A stretch of DNA of 64,000 nt, from NCBI GenBank assembly GCA_025529335.1, contig JAMYHX010000079.1:52632-116631 (forward strand). The letters run 5' to 3'. Shown piece after piece: positions 55,586 through 64,000 of this stretch (positions are counted from its first letter, which is position 1; every line of letters starts with the position of its first letter). A program made the translations under genes and the position numbers. The notes under the pieces were generated by a model that saw only the letters and a list, made by a program, of their open reading frames with translations, was not told where the DNA came from and ran no database searches. Source of the DNA: Rhizopus sp. PT2906. Its lineage: Eukaryota; Mucoromycota; Mucoromycetes; Mucorales; Rhizopodaceae.

Positions 55586-57752
55586 ATGTCTACCAACTTT
55601 AAAAGTACCTCCATCTTTATTACTGCTGGTTTTGTTTGCCTTACTGTTCCAGGTTATGAGGAAAGTGTTCAGACCGTTATCTTTACTACGTCTGATAAGT
55701 TCGAGGAATGGTTCAAAAAGGACGCGTTCTCGCATTCTAAGTGGGGTATTTAAACGACAATATTCCGTTACAAGCAATCTTCAGTTTATCGGGAAGCCCA
55801 TTCTTGAAGCTTTGCCAGTTCACACCATCTTCTATTTGTGTGATCATGCTGGTGCCGACAAGAAGAAAGCTAAGAATAGCTCAGGTACTATTGATATTAC
55901 TAACGTTGTATCTTCTGTAGATAATGATCAAGGTAGTAACAGTAGCGAACTAGAGGTTATGCGTCCTAAGAAGACCCGTATTACTATGAAATCTTCTATC
56001 AAGATTGGTTGCACTGCCAAAATCATTAAACATGCCATGACGGACGGTACAATCCATGTTGAATACCACTGGGAGCATCCTGATCATTGTCCTTGGGATA
56101 TCAAGGAAATTACTAACTCTCGTTTGCCTTTTGAGATTAAATAATGGATAACTGAAAAGGTCAGCGAAAATATGGACTGGAAAACCACCAAGAAGTTTTT
56201 ACGTATTGATAATGAACGCCTCATTGAGGCAATGATGCTTGTTTTCATCCTTGTATTGTTATTAAACACGATAATAATTTAGCTTTCTATAGCTTGAAAA
56301 GAAGAAGTCATCCAGTAGCTTCCCTATGTCACTTTTAATCAATTACCAAGATGTAAAGAATATCATCAGTGCTCACATGAACAAGCTATCAAGAAAAGGT
56401 TGTCGCGATAAGCATAGTTGTGAAAAGTGGATGAAGTATTTGGAAAAAGAAAAAAACTGTTCGACTCTTTTTCGTATCCATGAAAATGGTCCTTTCCTAA
56501 TCTCATGAGTATCTAATTGGCAGAAGAAATTCCTTGAAGAAGCTGAAGAATGGTGTATCGATAGCACTCACAAAACATGCAAGTCTATTACGGGCAGCTC
56601 CAAAGATAGCTACCTGTTCACTATCGTCGTTCATAACTACACCACGAACAGAGGCCTACCTGTTTGTTTTTTCATCACTGATATGGAAACCATTCCTACT
56701 TTGCATCAGTGGTCAACCTGGATAAAGACCAACTTCTCTTTGAACGTGAAGTGAATTATGATAGATTATAGTTCTGCCGAGACAGCTGCAATTAGAGGCG
56801 TCTTTGAAGGCTCGGTTCAAATTCTCTTGTGTCATTGGCATATCAAGCGTGCTTGGGAAACCCACATCAAGCGAGGCGCAAGTTTTAAACGTGGGTTTAA
56901 TGTAGATATTAAACATCTTGTAACATTTAAGTGAAGATAAGCAAGTCTACTCACGACACAAAGCTGGTAAGAGACCGTGTTCGTGCTAATCTGAATAGCA
57001 TGATGTACTCAGAAACGCCGGAAGCATTCGATCTGGCCTATCAGTTGTTCCTTGCTGAAAATAAAGAATTTGAAGTATTCCTTGCGTACTTCAACAGCTT
57101 GTGGCTTCCAAGAAAGGAATTGTGGTCCAAAGCGTGGAGGCAGGTAGTCATTAATGCTTATTGCTCCAGTTTCCTAAAATCTAACTTTTCTGTCTATATA
57201 TAGAATGTTTCTTTTCATACCAACAATCTAATAGAATCGTATCATAACCAATTAAAGACGTTCTATCTTGGTCGCTCTCGCTCTTTGCGCGTAGATCACC
57301 TAATCTACTTGCTATCCCAAGTGGTAGCATTAGATTATTGGCAGGACACAATCAAGGCTGCACATGATTTTGGTGGGTTTCGCTTGACAGCCAACGAAGA
57401 AAAGAAGGGAAGAGCAGCATATTGTATTGATTACGACGTAGCCTGTTCCATGATAGAACAGCTCGAAGAAAATGTTTACCAGTGCAGACCCTTCACTGAA
57501 AACATCCTCTTCTACGAGATGGATACCAAGAAAGGCTTTCTGAAGAATTGTAGCTGCCCTGATCAAACAAAGATGTGTAAGCATTTTTTTTTTTTGGTCA
57601 GCCGCGTAACCAAGCTGCCTTTTTCTTCTTGTGCTCCTGCCCCTGTTGCTCAGCAAGAAAGGTTTTCTGCCCCAAATGAAGATCAAGACCTTCTTTGCCG
57701 TGAACTATTACTTTGGCGTTATATATCAGATTTGTTTCACTGTATCAGATGA
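55586..57752 (+). mobile_element. decayed MULE-type transposase with SWIM finger
   Basis: Coherent transposase segments follow each other in changing frames: PGYEESVQTVIFTTSDKFE; LPVHTIFYLCDHAG; EEWCIDSTHKTCKSI, with the first DDE Asp; IDYSSAET, with the second; LCHWHIKRAWETHIK, the MULE C-x-H motif; NLIESYHNQLKTFYLG; and CSCPDQTKMCKH, a CxCx6CxH SWIM finger. At least five stops or frameshifts interrupt it. One GT-AG intron (57144-57202) is still recognisable. I could not define terminal inverted repeats. The element is inactive. Confidence 0.75.
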
Positions 57753-58247
57753 GGCTTTGTAAAGCCTACTGCACCAATGATCTGCTGATCTGCTTCATTA
57801 CAGGAAGCGTGGCTGTAATTAAAAGCTCGTATGATCTCCTTTTTTGGATCTTGCAGCATCCTATTGCAGCGTCTCTAGTATTACCCATTTAAATAAAAAA
57901 TATAGCATAATATTCACTTTAGTAGAAAAGCTTATATCGTCTAGTCAGAATATATGGAGATGATATTGCTAATTTCATATTGTAGAGATATTCTACTTTA
58001 ATTAAGAAAATGGGCCATTTCACCGTATCTAACGCAGGTGACAACATCACTGTGATAAATAGTATGAAGCTAACATTTGATATAATCTGTGTGTGATAAA
58101 TAAGCTTTGGTGCGGCCAAGGATATCAGTAGCAACTTTATTTTTCTTTTTTCTCTTGCCTTCAATAATCTCTGAAAGCTATCATCAGGTTAGTGAGGATA
58201 ACAGTCTGGTGAGAGTTCCTTATAGCTCAAACACTTTATAACCTAGA
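57753..58247. other. spacer between two transposon relics
   Basis: AT-rich sequence between the MULE and the Fanzor-like relic. It may contain one or both element ends, but no terminal repeat was identified by eye. Confidence 0.4.
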
Positions 58248-60722
58248 ATGAAACATACTGAACAGAAAAGCTATTTTGATGGCACTAACATAACAAGGGT
58301 TCCAATTCTACGGCAAAACTTGAAACGTACTGCTAGCGAAAGCTCTGAGAATTCTCCCTTAAAAAGACCACGTCTTGTAGGAATGCAAGAAGGAATATTG
58401 TACGTGGGGAAGAACACAAGAGGAAAAAGTACGAGGAAAAGACAAAAAGAAAGCCTGAAGAAGCGCACAATTGGAAAGCTAAAGCTGACGCGTGTCAAAA
58501 AAGGATTGATGGATACAAAATGGCTGTTTTGGTAAAATACCTTATTTTTGTGCTACAAGATATTGACAATGTAACGTTCTTGCTTCACAGGCTAGGAAAG
58601 TCGAAAGGAGTAACATAACAAGAACTGAGAGCAATGTTGCAGGAGGAAATCAACTTACCAGTGAAAATGATGACGATAATGGTATAGAAGAAGAAGAGCT
58701 GATCACAGGCAACACCACATACTTAACAAGAAGGAGGTTATGCTGCTTAAAATCTGTTCTGAAAAGTTTACTTCTCGATGACAGAAAAGATGCATTCAGT
58801 ATCGACGATCTGAAAAAGGAATGTTCTGACGTTAAAGAAAAAGAAGCATATCCTTGCCTGTTGATTTTGAATGTTTTGAAGTCGCATATTCTAAAGAAGA
58901 AAGAACGGTTTATCATAGCTCATCAATTACCATTTTGCATCCTAGCGAATGATACTCTTTTGTATGCTGGCTACAAGAAGTTTTACAGAAAGCTTTGTCC
59001 GCAGCCATCTGCTTCTACACTACATGCCTTAAGAATAGACGGGCCATCATTGTGTCAAATATTGACCAGACTTCCTTGTGCATTGGCAATATTCAACTAT
59101 GATAACTATCTCATAGAATCGGCTGAAGAAGCTCGTCAAAACAAGGATGCTGTTTTTAGCTCATTGTTTGATATGAATGCTATAGCAATGACGCGCAAGT
59201 CCAATAGCCTAGAGTTTGCTCAAAATATAACACTGTTGCCTGAAATAAAGACCGCCCGCTTGGTTGGAACAAAGGATGCTGTGGGTGATTCAAACAAGAA
59301 GAAAGACCCCGCCTCATATGAATTGACAGATCATCCGACTGTGAAAGAGGAATCTAAAAAGCCAAAAGAGACTCTTGTGCAAGAAATCCAAGGCTTGCAA
59401 TCTGAAGTCGTTCAGATAGAAAAATTGCTTAAAGATGCATTGAAGAACAACGATAGCAGGGACTTCTCCAAGGACATCAAAGACTTGAAGGCCAAATGGA
59501 GAAATAGCAGCCTTGAAGAAAAGGTTGACTTATACAACGCTATCGAACAAGTCAAAGATGAACAAAATCAGTCGTTTTTGTCTGTGCAAGCAGCAAGAGA
59601 TAAACTGAAGTTGAAAAGACAATTGATGCATTTTAAAAGGGTAGCGATGATACAAAAACCTGCAATTACTGTTCCCCTGACAATGAAACGATGCAAGTTT
59701 TACCTTGAGCTACGAAATAAGTACAAAGCATTGGAAGATGCTAATGGATGCAAAGCAGAAGCTCAAAAAATAGTGAGCAAGTACAGCAGCGATGAATCCG
59801 GAGCCAACTCATTGCTTCAGATACCATCCTCTACGGCAGTTAAAGCAGGTGATATTGATGTTAGCTCCGGACATTATAATGTCAGGAGAAAGCTGGAAAG
59901 AGCAAAGAAGTCAACAGAAGGCAAAGCAGTGCAAGCTACTGAAAATAATCTTGCGAAGTTAGACTTAAAGATGGCAACAAACGTTGAGCAAGCAATGAGT
60001 ATACACCAGCAACATGTCAGTAACCGTTTAGCTCTCAGAAATTTTTATAATCCCAAAGAGTCAGATTGAAAAGGGATTGAAAAGGACGTGTGAAATGCAA
60101 AACGACCGCTTTCGAAGACGATTGTGTGCAAAAGAAAAAACGTTTTTGGTAGGCAAGAAAGGTAAAGAGCACAGTAATATACGAATGATGAATACTAACG
60201 ATTATATAAACTATTTAGTAAAAGGTAAATGCAGAACATGCCTTATCATGTTTATCGGAGACAGAGGCACGGGGGTAGACTCAACAATAAAGGGATTCAG
60301 ACGATATGGTACATGCATGGAATGAGCGCCAATGTTCGCATCACAAATGAGAACGTGACGTCTCAAACATGCATGTACTGCTTCTCCAAGCTGGACAACC
60401 CCATGCATCGAAAAACGATAAAGAAATCAAGAAAAAAGTAAAAGGGTCATTCTTGTGCAGAAACCCTGACTGTGTGTTGGTGTTGAAGAAAAAAGCCGTC
60501 AAGCCGAGAGACGACCTTTCTGCTCTCGCCATTGGCCTTTCTGGTCTATGCTATTTACTCTTCCAGGAAACATTTCCTGAATTATCAACAAAAATCAGTC
60601 ACTGCAACACTGACTTTATCAACAGGACCGCATCCTTCTTTAATGCAAGAGAATGCTGGGATATTGGCCTTGATGCCAATAATCGGGGTAAGTCAAAGAC
60701 ATTTGAAAAGAATGGCTACTAA
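58248..60722 (+). mobile_element. decayed TnpB/Fanzor-like gene
   Basis: A short 5' part (58248-58531, frame switch near 58380) is followed by a GT-AG intron (58532-58590) and a long open exon (58591-60069, 492 codons) with Lys/Glu-rich helices and NYDNYLIESAEEARQNKD. Then three frame switches within 650 nt carry FIGDRGTGVDSTIKGFRRYG; ITNENVTSQTCMYCFSKL; and FLCRNPDCV, followed by KPRDDLSALAIGLSG. The last two blocks match the E-x-x-TS-x-x-C-x2-C ... C-x4-C ... RDxxSAxxI order of the zinc ribbon and RuvC-III motif of TnpB and eukaryotic Fanzor proteins. The first RuvC Asp was not located with confidence. The element is a relic, though the long exon suggests recent decay. Confidence 0.6.
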
Positions 60723-61809
60723 AATTCTTCAATAGATTCAGTTGTGACTTCTTAATTGGGGCGGCAATTTAACGTTCCCATAAACTATGAGGCGGTTTTG
60801 AAGCTTGACGGTTTTTCAAATCCTATAAGATACTTCAGGCGCTTTTTGAAGCTTAGTCACTCATACAAATAAACTCATGTATGCTTAGTTTTTGTATTTA
60901 ATATTAAAGTAAACATGACCCCAATTGAGTTTCCATGGGCCTGCACTGACTATTCGGAAATACCAGACAGGGTTCAGAGTAGACTCAGGCACATGATAAT
61001 TAATCGTCCAAGCACTCGTCTTTCGCTCTCAATATCGTCCATCCAGTCTCTATAACTTGTAGCTACGAACGGTTAGTATTGGATATAACCCAATATGGTG
61101 CATGGTAATAACTTGGTTTTGGCTCAGTACATTCTTTAATCCTTGATATCAGTGGTCGCTGCTGAGAGGATTTGATGACAAAAGATGGAAGATGAGACTT
61201 ATCTGCGCTTTTATATGAACATATGATGCCATCTGATTCATCAGCTGAATATGCCTTTGAATCAGTCGAATGACACCAATAGCCTTACCTGAAGAAACAG
61301 ATGACATTCCAAATCAACTGCTATCCATACTGAAAGCAGCATATCAATCAAGACTGTCCAATAGGTCAATTAGCCAATCATAAGCAGTTGTGAGCTTTGA
61401 TCTTGAAAAACATAAAACAGTTCTACCTTATTTCCATACTCAAGGTTACAGACAAAAAAAAAAAAAAAAAGAAATAAGAAAATAAACAGCGTAATGATTG
61501 AAGATAGAATACACACGTATATTGTAGGATACTGTGTCATTGACGGCTTTATAAATTGCGGAGCACCCGTTAGGTTTTCAAATCCCGTCCATTAGTATTT
61601 GAGGAACCGCAGCACTATTTAAAATGCCGACGTTCGTGTTTTTTGAAATGGTAATGGTTGTTTACGATTATCCTGATTTAGTAAAATGTAAGCTACAGAA
61701 ATAATAACAAACCAAATAAAGACGCTTGAAAACAGTATAAATCAGCAAGGATTCATTCTGCTTCTTTATCTATCTTTTTTCTCTTTATCACTTTAATATT
61801 TATACAACA
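60723..61809. other. intergenic; LIM gene promoter at right end
   Basis: About 1.1 kb without a gene. The left part may include the end of the Fanzor-like element. A TATA-like TATAAAT lies at ~61737, about 70 bp before the LIM gene start. A 17-A run occurs at ~61454. Nothing else is supported. Confidence 0.45.
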
Positions 61810-63906
61810 ATGGGATTCTGTACTTACTGTAACCAAAACGTATACAGCAACACAACCTGTCCAAAGTGTTACCGAAGTTTATCCTCAGATAATTCTTCAA
61901 GAATTAACTCTTTATTCAATACACAAAGAAGATTAAGTACTACTGACAAATGGCAAGACACGTAAAGTATATCATTGGCTATTGTAACTATATATTCAAT
62001 TAAAGGCATATGTTTAGATATAGCAAAAAGGCTATCTTTAGTAATAACCCGACACCTTCCTTTTCAACACCAAGACAAAGAACGACACAGCAACGTATGA
62101 CAATGCCCAAGTTTACTAAAGACGAAAACCAACAAGAAAACAAAGACGGTAGTAATCTCAAGTCTTGCGCTTACTGCAATAAAAGACAAAGCTCTTGGTC
62201 CGATTTTAACAATTTTACCATCTACAAATCTGTTTACTATTGCAAGTCATGTCTAATTGAAAAACTTAGTTGGTAAGTAGACAACGCAGTGTAACTATTC
62301 GTGTATCGTAACGCTTTATCATAGTCCAAAATGCAAAGTGCAAGTAAAGCTTACTGACTCACAAGTTGACTTTAACAATCATATTTGGCATGCCTCTTGC
62401 TTCCAGTGTCATCATTGCTCAAGCCCGCTTAAGCAAGCGCTATCCGTTCAAGATGCTGAAGGTAACCCATGCTGTCGATCATGCTATATCAGCAAGAAGC
62501 AACCCTCACCTGAGTCTGCAAGCATTTCCACTCCCTTGCTATCCACTTCAAAGTCTGCACTTGCCTCTGCCTATTTTTCAAGACGAAGAAGACCTCTGAG
62601 CGCCTTGGTTAATCATGCAATTGAAGATGATCCTGCTACTTTAGGAAAGATCTTTGAAGAAACTTCTAGTCAAAAGGGGCCCGATGCAACCTCTGTTGAT
62701 CCTGCTCCCACTCAGCCTACCGATACTACTGTATCAAACCAATCAGAGGTAGCTGCTACCCCCAAGGAAGGTCTCGAGCCCGTAAATACCCAAAGCAAGC
62801 AAGCTTCTAGTGATACAAAGACAGATGAGGAATCTAAAAAGACAACTCACCGACGCAAGAAATTGGTGGTGAAGAAACCATGCAAGGAATGCGGACAACA
62901 TGTTTCCAAAAAGGACTATCGTGGCCTCAAGACAATAACAGGTGAAGTTTTATGCTATCATTCCTACTGCCTGTTCTGTGCCAAGTGCCATCAGAGCTTC
63001 ACAGATCTCGAGTTTTGCACTGATGGTAAATACTTTTATCATACCAAGGTAAACAAAAGAATAGCCAAGATAGAAAAAAGCATAACTGAGTAATAACAAA
63101 ATAACATAGTGCCCTGAAGCGACAATAGCTAGAGATAGTAATAATACAAGTCCCCTAAGTGAAGAAGAAGAATCATATCCCAAGACACCTACTATGCCTT
63201 CTTCTGATGTTCACTTTGATGTCTTGTCCTCTTCTCCTACAAATGTCAACATGTTGCCCGAGAGGGAAGACCAGGAAATAAAGAAGGACCAGAGCACAAC
63301 AACTACAGAAATTATTTGTAATGCCTGTTCAAATCCTGTGATAGATACTTATTTGGAACTGGCCAACTCATTTTACCATAAAGAGGTATGCGTGACTATA
63401 GAAGATTTTCTCTATCAGCCCTAACTTGTTTATTCTTCTAGTGCCTACTATGTGCTGGTTGTCAAAAGACAGTACCTACTAACCGTCAACTTTCGAAATA
63501 TCAAGACAAGATCTACTGTGATAGTTGTGCCCTCAAGAGCAATTTAGCACAGAAAAAGAAAAAGGAGACATTCACAAATGACTTGAAGGTGATGCTTAAC
63601 AATGATGTCATCAAGAAGACAAATGGTATTACAAGTCCATCGGATATATTCAAGTCTAGAAAGAAGAGCTTGCCTAGGCTTGGTGGTGTTCGTACATGTG
63701 CACGATGTAATGAAAGCATGCCATTTTTGGATACTCATCCAGGGCCCAATGCAACTCGATGGCACAAGAAATGCTTACGATGTGCTGGATGTAATAAGCA
63801 AATGGACTCTGATGCTCACATGACAGTGAATGAGACTACAGGTCTTTGCTTGGTTCACTGCCGAGAATGTTTAGATAATGTACCTAAGCCAAGATTTGTT
63901 CGATAA
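61810..63906 (+). CDS. multi-LIM domain protein
   Basis: Five exons (61810-61961, 62006-62272, 62325-63048, 63110-63385, 63442-63906) give 627 residues in phase. The N-terminus has a small CxxC...CxxC zinc site (CTYCNQNV to CP K C) and a second Cys-rich stretch. At least three or four LIM domains follow: CPKCKVQVKL to HASCFQCHHC; CKECGQHVSKKDYRG to HSYCLFCAKC; CNACSNPVID to CLLCAGCQKT; and CARCNESMPF to CLRCAGCNKQ. A Ser/Thr/Pro-rich linker separates the first and second LIM domains. LIM arrays of this kind act as adaptors in polarity and actin sites (paxillin-like in fungi). Specific role unknown. The stop is 20 bp from repeat copy 3. Confidence 0.85.
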
Positions 63907-63926
63907 TGTATTATCGTTATGCTGTA

Positions 63927-64000
63927 TACTGTATTTTTATTAATTATTGACATTAATTTTATAAAATGTTGTCATAAAATAAAAAAATTATTTGCGTAAA
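63927..64000 (-). repeat. 665-bp dispersed repeat, copy 3 (partial, inverted)
   Basis: The last 74 bases equal the reverse complement of the right end of copies 1 and 2 (positions 741-814) and begin with the same TA boundary. The rest lies outside the window. Confidence 0.85.

Noticed and set aside
55184..60804. Inverted 12-mer TTCAAAACCGCC at ~55183 and ~60793 as the ends of one large element
   Set aside because: A single 12-bp match in 64 kb is expected by chance, and the interval contains two unrelated transposon relics.
1..64000. tRNA, rRNA and CRISPR arrays
   Set aside because: I scanned for tRNA T-loop/anticodon patterns and regularly spaced repeats by eye and found none; a tRNAscan-type search would settle this.

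Overview
The window looks like nuclear DNA of an early-diverging filamentous fungus, most probably Mucoromycota and Mucorales-like. The evidence is AT-rich DNA, dense genes with many ~50-60 nt GT-AG introns, short intergenic spaces, and gene content that includes a WNK-type kinase, CENP-K, a QDE-1-type RNA-dependent RNA polymerase, a sigma-like GST and decayed DNA transposons. Species cannot be read from the sequence alone. I rebuilt exons by hand, checking splice dinucleotides and phase; most multi-exon genes close in frame to the base.

Layout. 0.15-0.8 kb: copy 1 of a 665-bp repeat. 1.0-9.5 kb: zinc alcohol dehydrogenase, a small unknown gene, an O-fucosyltransferase-like type II membrane protein, cornichon/Erv14, proteasome Rpn12 and monothiol glutaredoxin Grx3/4; the last two are divergent over a 172-bp promoter. 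9.6-15.2 kb: WNK-like kinase, repeat copy 2 directly upstream of a LITAF-domain gene, and a GST. 15.3-23.3 kb: a BRE4/FUSC-type membrane protein divergent from Ctf4/AND-1. 23.4-26.2 kb: two poorly conserved, apparently damaged genes. 26.2-28.6 kb: no gene seen. 28.6-46.9 kb: a polytopic membrane protein, importin-beta (Kap121/IPO5 type, C-terminally short), a coiled-coil protein, Jip5/WDR55, a LIM-C1-RhoGAP protein, a lipase, AMP deaminase, CENP-K and TAF7.

46.9-60.7 kb is an accessory, mobile-element-rich stretch. It holds gene fragments, a LINE reverse-transcriptase relic, a tyrosine-recombinase relic followed by nested fold-back repeats, an RdRP gene (RNA silencing) with an apparent 1-nt frameshift just after its catalytic GGDYDGD motif, a decayed MULE transposase, and a decayed TnpB/Fanzor-like gene. 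The window closes with a multi-LIM protein and, 20 bp after its stop, repeat copy 3 in inverted orientation, cut by the window edge.

Most genes are single-copy housekeeping functions (secretion, proteolysis, redox/iron, replication, kinetochore, transcription, nuclear import, purine metabolism). They form no operon-like pathway; functional coupling is limited to a few short divergent promoters. The most interesting items are the TA-flanked repeat family, the RdRP frameshift between transposon graveyards, the Fanzor-like relic, the fold-back array after the recombinase relic, and two GC-AG introns.
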